64,000 nucleotides of DNA from Myxococcus landrumus (GCF_017301635.1 NZ_CP071091.1:2554001-2618000), one strand, 5' to 3'; shown: positions 53,201 through 64,000, numbered from the stretch's first letter. The notes: generated by a model from the letters alone, not told the origin. Translations and numbers: made by a program.

Positions 53201-56200
53201 CGGGGACTTCAATCACGGCGGGAGACTCGCCTCCCACCAGCGACTTGCGCAGGATGCGCTGCTCGCCCTGGTACAGGTCCAGCATCAACGGCTGCCCCGC
53301 GAAGCCGGAGAACGCGAGCAGCCGCGCCACTTCACCGACGCGCACCGACGACTTCTCCATCACCAGCGCGGACGGCAGCGCGATGGGCGCCCGCGCGCCC
53401 GCCACCATCAACTCCCGCGCCACCTTGAACGTCTGTCCAAACGCGTCCGTCGTCTCGTAGTGCAACCGGTAGGCTCCGGCCTTGAGCGAGGGCAGCTTCA
53501 CTCGCGCCAATCCCTCCGCGTCGTGCTGCACGGAGCCCTTCGCCTGCTCCGCTCCATCTCCCCAGCGGGCCAGCGTCGCCTGCGGTGAATACGTCGTCTC
53601 CCACCGCGGCTGGAGCGAATCCCCCGGCGTGGGCTTGCGCTCGGACGCCGCATCCGCGCTCAGCGTCGGCTCCCTCCGAGGCTCGTCCGCGGGCAGCAGC
53701 GGAACCGAAGGCTGCTGCAACGCCACCAGCCTCCAACGTCCCGCGCCCGGCTGGGGTGCGCCATCCAGCGTGGACCGCACGAGTCGGACCTCGCCGCCCG
53801 CGCCTTCGCGCAGGAAGCCCTCCTCCGTGTCTACCCGCGCCTCCACCGCCACGAAGCCCAGGCGGAAGCCGCGGCTCGCGGAGCGCGTCTCTCCCCCCTC
53901 ATCCGTGGCGTCCGCCTCCACGCGGTAGCGCCAGCTCAGGCCCGGCGTGCGCGCGGAGCGCTCGTCGGCCTCCGGGGTGAACGTCACCTTGAAGCCACCG
54001 TCCGCGTCGAGCGAGGACGTGCCCGCCGCGACCAGGTCTCGCTGCATCGAGATGTAGAAGTTGTGATGCCACCACCAGGGCAGCACGGGCTCGCGGTACG
54101 CGCGCCAGCGCACCGTCCCCGAGGCCACCGGCAACCCGAAGTAGTAGCGAGCCTCCCCCTTGAACGTCGCCGGCCGGTTGATTCGCAGCGGCGCATCCGG
54201 GTCCTTCATCGTCACCTCGAAGGTCGGCCGCTTGTACTCCTCCACGCGAACCGACGCCGAGCCTCCGGACTGCACCATCACCGTCCACGCCCCCAGCAGT
54301 CGTCCGGTGGGGATGTTGAACTCACCCGCGACCGAGCCGAAGTCATTGGTGCGAACCTCGCGCCGCTCGACCTCCTGATGGTTCGGGTCCATCAGCGACA
54401 CCACCAACGGCTCTCCCGGCTGCGTGCGATAGCGGGCCTGGTCGCCGCGTCCGCGATAGGCCACCGCCTTCCACATCAGCTTCTGCAGCGGCCGATAGAC
54501 GCTCCGGTCCGTGAACACGAGCGTCGACAAGGTCTCGCTGGGCTCCGGCGGGTTGTAGAAGCTCAGGCCGTTGAACAAGAGCAGGGCCTCGCGCCCCTGG
54601 CCCACCATCACCATGTAGCTGCGATAGCCGGAGCCCTCCTTGGAGCGAGGGAAGGTCACCTCGCCCTGGGCGTCCGTCGTGGCCCGCGCCACCTCACGGA
54701 AGCCGTCGCGGTAGTCAATCTGGATGAGTCGCACCAGGACCTGCGGAGCAACAACTCCGGAGTCGCCCTTCACGACGCGCGCCTCCACCTGGGCCCCTCC
54801 GGGATTGCGAGTGATGGCGACCCACGGCGTCACGGACAGGAAGGAGGCCGCGATGCGGTTGCTCTTCTCGCGGAAGTCCTCTCGCGCGGAGGCGACGACG
54901 ACATACGTCCCCGTCTCCTTCATCGGCGGCGTGACGAACGTGTTGTGCGATTGGAAGTCCGGCGTCGCGGGGAGCTGCACGCTCCACGAAGCCACCGGCT
55001 TGCGGCCCCGGACGTACTGCAGCAGCTCGTCGCCATAGGGGAAGATGTTGGAGACCGCCGCCTTCTTCAGCCGCGCCTCGACATCCAGCGAGTACGCACG
55101 GAAGTACAGCACCGGCACGTTGCGATGGGCCACCTCGATGGAGCGCCGGTTGGCGCCATCCGACCGCATGGAGGCGAGGCGGAAGTCCGGCGCCTCCAGC
55201 AACTCCTTCTGCGTCCGGCAACGCGAGGCGCCGAGCGAGTCCGGGTAGGCGGCCATGCACTCCTTCGCCAGGGCATGTGCGCGCACCGAGTGGCCCACGC
55301 CCGCCTCGAGCTCCACCAGCATCCCCTGCCCCATGGTCCACCAGGGCACATCCCGGTAGGCCACGAGGTGCTCCGCCAGGTGCTTGCGCACCCGCTCGCG
55401 GTCATCGTCCTCGGTGAAGTGCCGGTTCAACACGTCGTAGCGCCGCAGCCGGGCCTCCAGCGCCGCCTCACGCCTTCCTCCCGCGCGATGCCACGCTTCC
55501 AGGTCTCCGAGCACCGCGGCCACCTTCACCAGCGGGTGGATGTTCGGGTCCGTCAGCGCCACCGTGGGCGAGCCCTCCAGCAGCGAGCCCAGGTCCAACC
55601 GGAACAGCTCGTTGGACTGCTCGGGCCGCCAGTGAGAGCTGTTGTCCAGCAGCGCCACGCGCAGATACGACACGGCATCGCGCAACGTGGAGCGGATGCC
55701 CTCCGGATACGTGTTGGGCCGGATGTAGTCGGCCAGCACCTTCACCGGCTCGTTGCCCAGCGCCTGCCGCTGCGTCCAGACCTCCTCGTAGGCACGCTGG
55801 GCCTCGGTGAGAATCTGGTCGTACGTCCACGACTTCAGGTCGACCGGACCAGAGGACGCCACCTGCTCACGCTGGCGAATCTCCCAGTCGTAGGCCTCCG
55901 CATAGGTGACAAGCGAGTTCGCGTAGAAGAGGTTCAGCGTCGCGCGCGGCAGGGCCCCCTTGGGCCAGGGCTCCTCGCGCAGGAAGCGCACCGTCGTCTC
56001 ATAGCCATGGAGCGCCGAGCGCAGTTGCACCGTGCGAATCAGCGCACGGGTCCACTCGGCTTCATCCGAGCCATTCCGAGCGCGGGCGAGGCGGGCCTCC
56101 GCGGCCTGCGCGGCGGCCTCCACCTTCTGGTTCGACACCAGCGCGTCGATGTCCTTCCACGACGGGGGCGCCTTGGCGGGAGCTGCTCGCGCGAACGACG

Positions 56201-56270
56201 CGACGAGCAGCAACAGAGACAACAACGGTAATGTGGTGGCGACTGCCCAGGTCCGAGGAGTGCGTTGCAT
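50217..56270 (-). CDS. bacterial alpha-2-macroglobulin family protein
   Basis: About 2,017 residues, the largest gene here. Signal peptide ending ARA, a helical N-terminal region of about 350 residues, then MG2-type macroglobulin domains (VFTDRSVYRPLQKLMWKAV, TGRLLGAWTVMVQ) and the A2M/thioester region. The thioester motif is intact: Cys1480 in YPYECSEQTLNR (CxEQ), in an alpha-toroid that continues with FPWWPGGPPSPYMTLYIVHGL. Such proteins trap attacking proteases in the periplasm. The signal is not a lipobox, unlike E. coli YfhM. No pbpC gene is adjacent, although many bacterial A2M genes have one. A GTG at 56279 is an alternative start. Confidence 0.92.
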   Translation of the reverse strand: MQRTPRTWAVATTLPLLSLLLLVASFARAAPAKAPPSWKDIDALVSNQKVEAAAQAAEARLARARNGSDEAEWTRALIRTVQLRSALHGYETTVRFLREEPWPKGALPRATLNLFYANSLVTYAEAYDWEIRQREQVASSGPVDLKSWTYDQILTEAQRAYEEVWTQRQALGNEPVKVLADYIRPNTYPEGIRSTLRDAVSYLRVALLDNSSHWRPEQSNELFRLDLGSLLEGSPTVALTDPNIHPLVKVAAVLGDLEAWHRAGGRREAALEARLRRYDVLNRHFTEDDDRERVRKHLAEHLVAYRDVPWWTMGQGMLVELEAGVGHSVRAHALAKECMAAYPDSLGASRCRTQKELLEAPDFRLASMRSDGANRRSIEVAHRNVPVLYFRAYSLDVEARLKKAAVSNIFPYGDELLQYVRGRKPVASWSVQLPATPDFQSHNTFVTPPMKETGTYVVVASAREDFREKSNRIAASFLSVTPWVAITRNPGGAQVEARVVKGDSGVVAPQVLVRLIQIDYRDGFREVARATTDAQGEVTFPRSKEGSGYRSYMVMVGQGREALLLFNGLSFYNPPEPSETLSTLVFTDRSVYRPLQKLMWKAVAYRGRGDQARYRTQPGEPLVVSLMDPNHQEVERREVRTNDFGSVAGEFNIPTGRLLGAWTVMVQSGGSASVRVEEYKRPTFEVTMKDPDAPLRINRPATFKGEARYYFGLPVASGTVRWRAYREPVLPWWWHHNFYISMQRDLVAAGTSSLDADGGFKVTFTPEADERSARTPGLSWRYRVEADATDEGGETRSASRGFRLGFVAVEARVDTEEGFLREGAGGEVRLVRSTLDGAPQPGAGRWRLVALQQPSVPLLPADEPRREPTLSADAASERKPTPGDSLQPRWETTYSPQATLARWGDGAEQAKGSVQHDAEGLARVKLPSLKAGAYRLHYETTDAFGQTFKVARELMVAGARAPIALPSALVMEKSSVRVGEVARLLAFSGFAGQPLMLDLYQGEQRILRKSLVGGESPAVIEVPVTESMRGGFTVVLVAVRDWQFMSFSEQVFVPFDNKELSLEFATFRDKLRPGAKETWRVTVKGPKGAKVEAGAAELLAYMYDQSLDLFAPHVPASVSNLYPQRMGAGAPSASLSMEQAQWLVSHDYGGFFSWSAPDGDALKFEEGYGLGGPGYRRRRFGMGYAPSASGVIRESAARPQQVMKRKMDSDEGGRSPAPPPGMPTLAEAKNENQRGGAPSSGEPPAVEMRSNFAETAFWIPQLLTGADGSASLEFTVPDSVTAWSVWVHGVTRDLQGGSVQRTSRSVKELMVRPYVPRFLREGDRAVLEVVVNNASEQARQGTLTLDIVDTETRKSVLSEFGVKNASQAFTVAPGKGTNLRFALTTPSKVGTVAFRVEARSGDVSDGELRPLPVLPGRVHLAQSRFVTLKGAGSKTMRFDDLKKGGDPTRVNEQLVVTVDTQLFYSALQALPYLVDYPYECSEQTLNRFVSSGILSSLYNKYPAVAKMAKDLSQRTTRFETWDSVDPNRKMSLEETPWLEMAKGGAESSGGLVKVLDPKVARAERDAAMAKLRKAQTASGGFPWWPGGPPSPYMTLYIVHGLSRAMEYGVEVPEDMTRDAWGYLARHFREEYAGKAFAKGTGWEFITFLNYVASAYPDERFTGDALTAEERQKMLSFSFKYWKKHSPYLKGYLALTLKRSGRVADATKVWDSVMDSAKTSDELGTYWAPEDRSWLWYNDTTETHAFALRTLTELSPKDPRREGLVQWLLLDKKLNHWKSTRATAESLYALVKYLESEGALGIREDATVKVGPRVVRMEFAPDEYTGKKNQVVVPGPELQPETMSSVVVEKSTKGFAFASATWHFSTEKLPEEDRGDFFQVSRRYFRREREGREAVLQPLAEGALLNPGDEVEVHLSLRTKHAAEYVHLRDPRAAGLEPENAQSRHKWDLGIVWYEETRDSGTNFFFEWLPAGEYTFKYRLRANMAGTFRVGPATVQSMYAPEFTAYSAGAVLNVGPAK

Positions 56271-56319
56271 GGTCGGCACTCTAGACGCTGGAGGCCGGCC
56301 AGGCGTTCCACATTCCGGC

Positions 56320-56946
56320 TCAGGGGGCCGGAGGTGCCTCGCCCGTCGGGGGCCTGCGGCGCAGCCCCACCAGGTAGACCTCCATGCTCGCCCCTCGCGT
56401 CGCCTCCGGGCGGACCACCTTCACCTCCTCGAAGAGGGCGCGCACCTGGTCGCGGAAGTCCTCGAAGTCGCCCCCCATGAACACCTTGGCCACGAAGGAC
56501 GAGCCCGGCCGGCCCCGCTTCGAGGCCACCTCCAGCGCCTTGCCCGCCAGCCGCAGGCTGCGCGCCTCGTCGGTGGCCTTGATGCCGCTGGTCTTCGGCG
56601 CCATGTCGGAGATGACCGCGTCGAACGGGCCGTCATACATCGCGGCCAGCTTCGCGTCGAAGTCGTCGGCGAGCACGTCGAGCACCGCCGTCTGCACGTA
56701 GCGCTGGGTGAAGGGCCGGATGGCGACGATGTCCACGCCAATCACCCGCCCCGCCCCTCCCACGGCGTCCGCCAGAATCTGGAGGAACCCTCCCGGCGCG
56801 GCTCCCAGGTCGAGCACCACATGGCCCTTTTTGACCATGGGGAACCGCTTGATGAGCTCATCCACCTTGAAGGCCGAGCGTGCTCGGAGCCCTTCTTGCT
56901 TGGCTTTCTGGAAATAGTGGTCTTTAGGACGGTAGGGCTTGCCCAT
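56320..56946 (-). CDS. rlmE: RlmE/FtsJ, 23S rRNA 2'-O-ribose methyltransferase
   Basis: 208 residues. SAM-binding VVLDLGAAPGGFLQIL and the K-D-K-E tetrad: Asp in VISDMAPKTSG, Lys in FVAKVFMGGD, Glu in SMEVYLVG, with an N-terminal Lys in ARSAFKVDEL. It methylates U2552 of 23S rRNA. MGKPYRPKD is the preferred start; ATG 56967 is in frame. Divergent from a small membrane protein gene. Confidence 0.93.
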   Translation of the reverse strand: MGKPYRPKDHYFQKAKQEGLRARSAFKVDELIKRFPMVKKGHVVLDLGAAPGGFLQILADAVGGAGRVIGVDIVAIRPFTQRYVQTAVLDVLADDFDAKLAAMYDGPFDAVISDMAPKTSGIKATDEARSLRLAGKALEVASKRGRPGSSFVAKVFMGGDFEDFRDQVRALFEEVKVVRPEATRGASMEVYLVGLRRRPPTGEAPPAP

Positions 56947-57043
56947 GTCGGAGGGGGTCCCTACCATCCGCTACTGTCTTCGGGAAGCCGGAGCAGTCGT
57001 GGGTGTCCTGACCCGCGCAATGGCGAATCCGGAGGACGTTGCG

Positions 57044-57460
57044 ATGGGCACCCGGAGCGTGACGGCGGCACTCTGCATCACCCTGCTCTCGTCGGGCGGG
57101 GCGGCCTACTGCTACATGCAGGCGGACGCGCTCCAGCGACAGGGACAGTGGCTGATGGAGCGCGGCACCGCCCAGGCCGAGGAGTACGCCCGCCGCCTGG
57201 ACGGCAAGGCCGCCGACGCCCAGCTCAAGACATTCTCCGAGCGCCGCACGGTGATGGAGAAGGCCCACCTGTGGGAGCGGGGAATGATGCTGGGGGTGCT
57301 GGCGGCCGCCATGTCGCTGGTGGGCGCCTACGTCCTGTTCCTGCTCAAGCGCCTGGATGACCAGCTCCTGGATGCCATGGGCGAGCTGCGCCCCACGACC
57401 GAGCCCACCGCCGCCTCCTCGGAGCACCGGCCGACGCTCGTGTCCAGCCTCCAACGCTAG
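57044..57460 (+). CDS. two-helix membrane protein
   Basis: 138 residues. GGAGG lies 8 nt before ATG 57044. An N-terminal hydrophobic helix (5-22), a charged helical periplasmic segment of about 65 residues (LQRQGQWLMERGTAQAEEYA), a second helix (about 85-107) and a hydrophilic tail. No family recognised. Confidence 0.7.
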   Translation: MGTRSVTAALCITLLSSGGAAYCYMQADALQRQGQWLMERGTAQAEEYARRLDGKAADAQLKTFSERRTVMEKAHLWERGMMLGVLAAAMSLVGAYVLFLLKRLDDQLLDAMGELRPTTEPTAASSEHRPTLVSSLQR

Positions 57461-57519
57461 GTCTCCCCGCCCACGCGGCGTGCTGGCACAATGGCGGCCC
57501 TTCTTTCGCGGAGGTGGCC

Positions 57520-57807
57520 ATGCCTGGGTGTGCGCACTGTGGACACTCGCTCGACATCATCGCCAACCAGGTGGGGAGGAGCGACACCTGCCCCCACTGT
57601 GACGAGGATGTGCGCTCGTGCCGCAACTGCCGGCACTACGACGCGAGCGTCGCCAAGGAATGCAAGGAGCCCTTCGCGGAGGTGCCTTCCGACAAGGACA
57701 GCGCCAACTTCTGCGAGCTGTTCCAAATTGGCGAAGGCGGACACCACGCGAAGGCCAGCCGCGACGCGATGCTGAACGCCGCGGAGGCCCTGTTCCGAAA
57801 GCGCTGA
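57520..57807 (+). CDS. small zinc-ribbon protein
   Basis: 95 residues with paired cysteines CAHC, CPHC, CRNC and further single cysteines (KECKE, FCEL), suggesting two zinc sites. GGAGG is close to the ATG at 57520. The sequence CRNCRHYDAS resembles treble-clef/ribbon proteins of unknown role. It follows the two-helix membrane protein by 59 nt. Confidence 0.75.
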   Translation: MPGCAHCGHSLDIIANQVGRSDTCPHCDEDVRSCRNCRHYDASVAKECKEPFAEVPSDKDSANFCELFQIGEGGHHAKASRDAMLNAAEALFRKR

Positions 57808-57826
57808 GGCGCCTTCCTCGGCGCGC

Positions 57827-58432
57827 CTACCGTCCGGGCCCCACGGCCACCGCCGAGCCCACGAACGGGACGACCTTGGAGAAGCCCTTCGCCGGGTGCT
57901 CGATGGCGGTGGGGCCACACTCGCCCCACTGCGTGATTCCGTGGGGCAGCAGGTCCGCCAGGTCGTAGCGCTCGCCGTGCAGGTCGAAGGGCGCGCTCCA
58001 CACGAGGTGCGCGGTGAAGACATTGAGCGACAGCGAGCGACCCGAGCGCGGAGGCCCGCTGAAGGCGCCCCCGACCACGCGGCTCGCGCGCCGGAACGTG
58101 GCGATGGGACGCCCGTCGGAGAAGGAGTCCGGGTCGTCGAAGTGCGCACGCGCGTGGGCCTGTTCCTTGAGGTAGACGGTGAAGTCGCCCACCGGGTCCA
58201 CGCTGAGCGCCAGCCCGCCATTGTCGAGCGTCCGCGACTTGAATGGCACGGCCCGGAACGTCAGCCGCGCGGCGGCCTCCGCCACCTTTCCGGACGGGTC
58301 ATCGAACAGCGGCCCCTTGAGACCTTCCAGGTGAATGAAGTACCCCAGGTCCTGGAGGGTTGAATCTTCCGACGACAGGTAGAAACGTCCCGTCACGTAC
58401 CACGCCACGCTTGCCGGCATCAGCGGTGCCAT
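57827..58432 (-). CDS. conserved-looking protein of unknown function
   Basis: 201 residues from ATG 58432, preceded by an excellent GGGAGGAGG. Beta-rich, with no signal peptide or membrane helix (WYVTGRFYLSSEDSTLQDLGYFIHL, FTVYLKEQAHARAHFDD, SLNVFTAHLVWSAPF). No family recognised. It converges on the zinc-ribbon gene. Confidence 0.75.
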   Translation of the reverse strand: MAPLMPASVAWYVTGRFYLSSEDSTLQDLGYFIHLEGLKGPLFDDPSGKVAEAAARLTFRAVPFKSRTLDNGGLALSVDPVGDFTVYLKEQAHARAHFDDPDSFSDGRPIATFRRASRVVGGAFSGPPRSGRSLSLNVFTAHLVWSAPFDLHGERYDLADLLPHGITQWGECGPTAIEHPAKGFSKVVPFVGSAVAVGPGR

Positions 58433-58512
58433 CGAGACCTCCTCCCGGCACCCTAGCCGACCTCCAGGAGAGAACGATGTTTCCAAGCAAGCCGTGATAA
58501 ATCGGCGGGACC

Positions 58513-58833
58513 ATGCCCCAGAAACTCTTCGTCGTCCTCGCGTCGGTCACCCTGTCCGGCTGTGTCGTTGCCCCCGCCGCGAACCTGGCCGTGCCCAAGG
58601 AACGCGTCTCCGAGTGCAAGACCATCTGCACGGATATCGGGATGGAGCTTGGCTCCGTCGTCATCATCCGGAACTCCGCGGGATGCGTGTGCCAGGTTCC
58701 GGGGGCCACGCAGTCCCAGCAGAGCGCCTCCGCCGTCGCGGGCGGCGTGGCCATCATCGAAGAGGAAGAGGCGGCGAGCCAGCAGCAGCACCACCACCAG
58801 CCTCCCCACCACGCTCCCCCTCACCACCACTGA
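58513..58833 (+). CDS. small His-rich lipoprotein
   Basis: 106 residues. Lipobox LSGC (Cys17), a short domain with four cysteines (ECKTIC, GCVC), a Glu run, and a C-terminal tail with eight or nine histidines (HHHQPPHHAPPHHH). The tail could bind Ni, Cu or Zn in the periplasm; this is inferred from composition. Confidence 0.7.
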   Translation: MPQKLFVVLASVTLSGCVVAPAANLAVPKERVSECKTICTDIGMELGSVVIIRNSAGCVCQVPGATQSQQSASAVAGGVAIIEEEEAASQQQHHHQPPHHAPPHHH

Positions 58834-58903
58834 GCCGCGAGCCGGAGCCATCGACGCGCTCCGGCACCTCATCCGCCCAGGACCTGCTCACGAAGCCTGG
58901 GCC

Positions 58904-60043
58904 TCAGAAGCCGTAGATCTTCGAGAGAATCTCCTTCATCACCTCGGACGTACCGCCACCGATGGTGATGAGGCGCACGTCGCGCCACGCACGGGCGATG
59001 GGCGTCTCCTCGATGTAGCCCATGCCTCCGAAGAACTGCTGCGTGTCGTAGGCCACGCGCTGGGCCAGGTCTCCGGCGAACAGCTTCGCCATGGAGATCT
59101 CCTTCACCGCGTTCTCCTTGCGGTCGAAGATGTCCACCGCGTGGTACGTCAGCCGCTTGGCCGCCTCGATGGCCGTCAGGTGCTCCACGAACTTGTGACG
59201 CCAGACCTGGAACTTCATCAGCGGCCGGCCGAACGCCTCGCGCTCGTTGCCGTACTGGATGGCGTCCTCCATCATCCGCTCCATGCCGCCCACCGTGGTG
59301 ATGGCGCCCACCAGGCGCTCACCCTGGAAGTTCGTCATGATGTGGTAGAAGCCCTCGTTCTCCTCGCCCAGCACGTAGCGGGCGGGGATGCGGCAGTCCT
59401 CGAAGAAGAGGATGGCCGTGTCCGAGGACAGGTTGCCCACCTTGTCGAGCTTCTTGGAGACGCTGAAGCCCTTCACGTCGGTGGGGAACGTCACCAGCGA
59501 GATGCCGCCGTAGCCCTCGCTCCCGGTGCGCACCGCCAGGGTGATGAAGTCGGCGCGCGTGCCGTTGGTGATCCACATCTTCGAGCCGTTGATGACGTAG
59601 TCGTCGCCATCCCGGCGCGCCGTCGTCTTGATGCTCGCCACATCCGAGCCACACCCCGGCTCACTGACGCCCAGCGCGGCAATGCGCTCGCCCTTGAGGG
59701 CAGGCTCCAGGAACTCGCGCTTCTGCTCGTCCGTGCCTACCTCGTTGATGATGGGCGTCGCCATCTGGCTCTGCACCAGCAGCGCCATGTTCACCCCGGC
59801 GTTGCGGCTATGGCTGAGCTCCTCGCAGAACGCCGTCACGTACCAGTAGTCCAGCCCGCTGCCGCCGTACTTCGGGTCGTGGTTGATGCCGAGGAAGCCC
59901 AGGTCCGCGCACTTCTTGAACAACTCCCGCGGAAAGATGCCCGCCCTGTCCCACTCCAGCCCGTACGGCGCCATCTCCTTGTCGACGAAGGCGCGCACTG
60001 TCTTGCGGAACGCCTCGTGCTCCTCCGTGAACGGGTTCGGCAT
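58904..60043 (-). CDS. acyl-CoA dehydrogenase
   Basis: 379 residues, FAD-dependent first step of beta-oxidation or branched-chain acyl-CoA breakdown. Family signatures: [43 protein letters not shown] and the C-terminal [13 protein letters not shown]. The usual medium/short-chain catalytic Glu (YEGT) is Gly here. A Glu in FQGERLVGA is positioned as in long-chain and isovaleryl-CoA enzymes, pointing to long or branched substrates. AGGAGGAG precedes the ATG, and a 20-bp palindrome lies 27 nt upstream. Confidence 0.93.
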   Translation of the reverse strand: MPNPFTEEHEAFRKTVRAFVDKEMAPYGLEWDRAGIFPRELFKKCADLGFLGINHDPKYGGSGLDYWYVTAFCEELSHSRNAGVNMALLVQSQMATPIINEVGTDEQKREFLEPALKGERIAALGVSEPGCGSDVASIKTTARRDGDDYVINGSKMWITNGTRADFITLAVRTGSEGYGGISLVTFPTDVKGFSVSKKLDKVGNLSSDTAILFFEDCRIPARYVLGEENEGFYHIMTNFQGERLVGAITTVGGMERMMEDAIQYGNEREAFGRPLMKFQVWRHKFVEHLTAIEAAKRLTYHAVDIFDRKENAVKEISMAKLFAGDLAQRVAYDTQQFFGGMGYIEETPIARAWRDVRLITIGGGTSEVMKEILSKIYGF

Positions 60044-60069
60044 GCTCTCTCCTCCTGGGGGAACGTCAG

Positions 60070-60089
60070 TATTGATTCTCGAATCAATA
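60070..60089. promoter_or_regulatory. palindromic operator upstream of the acyl-CoA dehydrogenase
   Basis: TATTGATTC-TC-GAATCAATA, two perfect 9-bp arms with a 2-bp centre. On the minus strand it fills the spacer of a weak promoter (TTGTTA, 16 bp, TACTGA), so a bound repressor would block transcription. The size and symmetry suit a TetR-type fatty-acid regulator. The rest of the 60044-60382 gap holds the candidate efflux promoter and no gene. Confidence 0.6.
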
Positions 60090-60269
60090 ACAAGGAGGCC
60101 TCGGGAACAAGGGGGGCGAACCCGGGCTTCTCTTGACGCGCCGAGCCATGGGCCACCTCACACTTCCCAGGGCCACTTCCTGGCACTCCGCGCGAAAAGT
60201 CCTGCCAACCAGGCAGGCGACCATTAAATAGCCACCGAGAAAGATAGTCCGCTTTGCGGAGTATCGCCT

Positions 60270-60297
60270 TGACAGACAGTTCAGGACCTGTAGTTTC
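60270..60297 (+). promoter_or_regulatory. candidate promoter of the RND efflux operon
   Basis: TTGACA (60270-60275), 16-bp spacer, TAGTTT (60292-60297). The -35 is perfect and the -10 poor. It is preceded by a small TCCGC-TTT-GCGGA hairpin. Confidence 0.4.
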
Positions 60298-60382
60298 CGG
60301 GGCGCAGAAATTCCAAAGCATCAGCCAGCATCGAGTCCTGGAGGGGTCCGGGGCCAGGCGAGCTGGCAGGAGCAGGACGACC

Positions 60383-61477
60383 GTGATTCGACGCATGTGG
60401 ATGGCCGCGGCACTGGCGGCGGTGTTTTCGACGGGCTGCGGCAAGAGCGGGGCGCAGCCGGCCCTGCCGACGCAGGAAGCCTCTTCGGCGATGGGCGTGA
60501 AGGCCATTGCCCCGGCGACGGAGCTGGAAGGCAACATCACTCGGGTGACGGGCCAGGTCCGCTCCAAGCAGGAGGCGACGCTGAGCGCCCAGGCGACCGG
60601 CACCCTCGCGAAGATGATGGTGAAGGTGGGCGACAAGGTGAAGAAGGGCCAGACGCTGGCGGTGCTGGACACGTCCAACGTCGTCATCGGCGTGGAGCAG
60701 GCTCGCGCGGTGAAGGCGGCGGCGGACGCGGCGCTGCAGCTGGCCACCAACAACCTGGAGCGCACCCGCAAGGTGGCCGAGGCCGGTGGTGTCGCCGCGG
60801 CCGGGTTGGATCAGGCGGAGATTGGCCAGAAGCAGGCCGCGGCCCAGGCCGCCCAGGCCGCCGCGGCGGTGCGCATGGCGGAGGAGAACCTCCGCGACAT
60901 GGCCATCATCGCGCCCTTCGACGGTGTCATCACCGCGCGCATGAAGAACATCGGCGACACGGTGGCGATGATGCCGCCCACGCCGGTCTTCTCGCTGGTG
61001 GATGTGGCGGGCCTGGAAGTGCGCGCGCTGGTGCCCGAGTCCGTGGTGGACAAGGTCAAGCAGGGCACGAAGACGCACGGCACGGTCAGCCCCAGCGGCA
61101 TGCGCTTCGAGGTGACGGTGGCCACGGTGGGCTCCGTCGTGGACACCACCAACCGCACGGTGGAGGTGCTGGCGGACGTGGTGGGTGAGACGGCCAGCCC
61201 CCTGCGCCCGGGTGCGCTGGTGGACCTGGACTTCTCGGCCGCGGGCCAGACGGACGACAAGGGCCTGTTCCTGCCGACGCAGGCGGTCAGCGCGCGAGGC
61301 CAGGAGGGCTTCGTGTGGGTGGTGCAGGACGGCACTGTTCGCAAGCGCGACGTGCGCGTGGAGCGCGTGCTCCCCGGTTACGTGCGCATCCTCCAGGGGC
61401 TGGGCGCGGATGAGCGAGTGCTCGCCGACTCCTCCCTGGACGTGAAGGAGGGCACGGCCGTCCGCGTGGTGCAGTGA
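60383..61477 (+). CDS. RND efflux membrane-fusion lipoprotein
   Basis: About 364 residues from GTG 60383 (AGGAG nearby). Lipobox FSTGC, then the HlyD/AcrA fold: lipoyl half GTLAKMMVKVGDKVKKGQTLAVLD, a short coiled-coil hairpin rich in Ala and Gln, the second lipoyl half ENLRDMAIIAPFDGVI, and a beta-barrel. It links the inner-membrane pump to the outer membrane. The pump gene starts 35 nt downstream. Confidence 0.93.
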   Translation: MIRRMWMAAALAAVFSTGCGKSGAQPALPTQEASSAMGVKAIAPATELEGNITRVTGQVRSKQEATLSAQATGTLAKMMVKVGDKVKKGQTLAVLDTSNVVIGVEQARAVKAAADAALQLATNNLERTRKVAEAGGVAAAGLDQAEIGQKQAAAQAAQAAAAVRMAEENLRDMAIIAPFDGVITARMKNIGDTVAMMPPTPVFSLVDVAGLEVRALVPESVVDKVKQGTKTHGTVSPSGMRFEVTVATVGSVVDTTNRTVEVLADVVGETASPLRPGALVDLDFSAAGQTDDKGLFLPTQAVSARGQEGFVWVVQDGTVRKRDVRVERVLPGYVRILQGLGADERVLADSSLDVKEGTAVRVVQ

Positions 61478-61512
61478 CGCCTGCCCTCCCCTTTCCTTTC
61501 TGGAGCTCCTGA

Positions 61513-64000
<2,488 letters not shown>

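Overview
The window is a stretch of high-GC chromosome (well over 65 % G+C by eye, with strong third-position bias that creates long antisense shadow frames). It almost certainly comes from a myxobacterium of the Myxococcus/Corallococcus/Archangium type. The evidence is genes matching the adventurous (A-) gliding motility machinery: a MotA/TolQ-like plus two ExbD/TolR-like motor subunits (AglR-AglQ-AglS) and an AglZ-type pseudo-receiver/coiled-coil protein. Hanks-type kinases, many lipoproteins and GTG/TTG starts also fit. I saw no rRNA, tRNA, CRISPR array, insertion sequence or phage gene.

Layout. 1-6.4 kb: an edge-truncated EF-hand membrane protein, a small membrane protein, a beta-propeller lipoprotein translationally coupled to trmFO, and a DksA/TraR-like protein. 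6.4-15.1 kb (minus strand): pgeF, a CpoB/YbgF-like TPR lipoprotein and a LysM protein, then dprA, topA and aglR-aglQ-aglS. 15.3-27.1 kb: a membrane diguanylate cyclase with a CXXCH heme motif, a minus-strand cluster of DUF4912 protein, GH57 amylase/branching enzyme and HtrA protease, and a divergent GT4 glycosyltransferase with a roughly 1,280-residue repetitive disordered tail. 27.2-31.6 kb: aglZ. 31.7-38.1 kb: a small membrane protein, a MoxR-type AAA ATPase, a patatin, ilvE, a second AAA ATPase and a Fic-fold protein lacking the catalytic His. 38.2-42.4 kb: a DHH phosphoesterase overlapping a cysteine desulfurase, and a beta-helix lipoprotein. 42.4-44.5 kb: a kinase coupled to a TPR protein. 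44.6-48.9 kb: a 6S RNA gene with a clear promoter, followed by fthC (the ssrS-ygfA order known from other bacteria), a YmdB phosphoesterase, tyrS and an EndoU-like secreted protein. 48.9-58.8 kb: a frameshifted lipoprotein gene, a giant alpha-2-macroglobulin, rlmE and several small proteins. 58.9-64 kb: an acyl-CoA dehydrogenase with a palindromic operator, then an RND efflux operon running off the window end.

Functional themes. Gliding motility is represented by the motor and its regulator/scaffold about 20 kb apart. Envelope maintenance is represented by LysM, CpoB-like, HtrA, A2M and many lipoproteins. An alpha-glucan/glycosyltransferase cluster and housekeeping translation/sulfur/folate genes make up most of the rest. 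Several neighbouring genes are joined by ATGA or GTGA stop-start overlaps, which fixes their starts. Functional calls rest on motifs read by eye; no database search was run.
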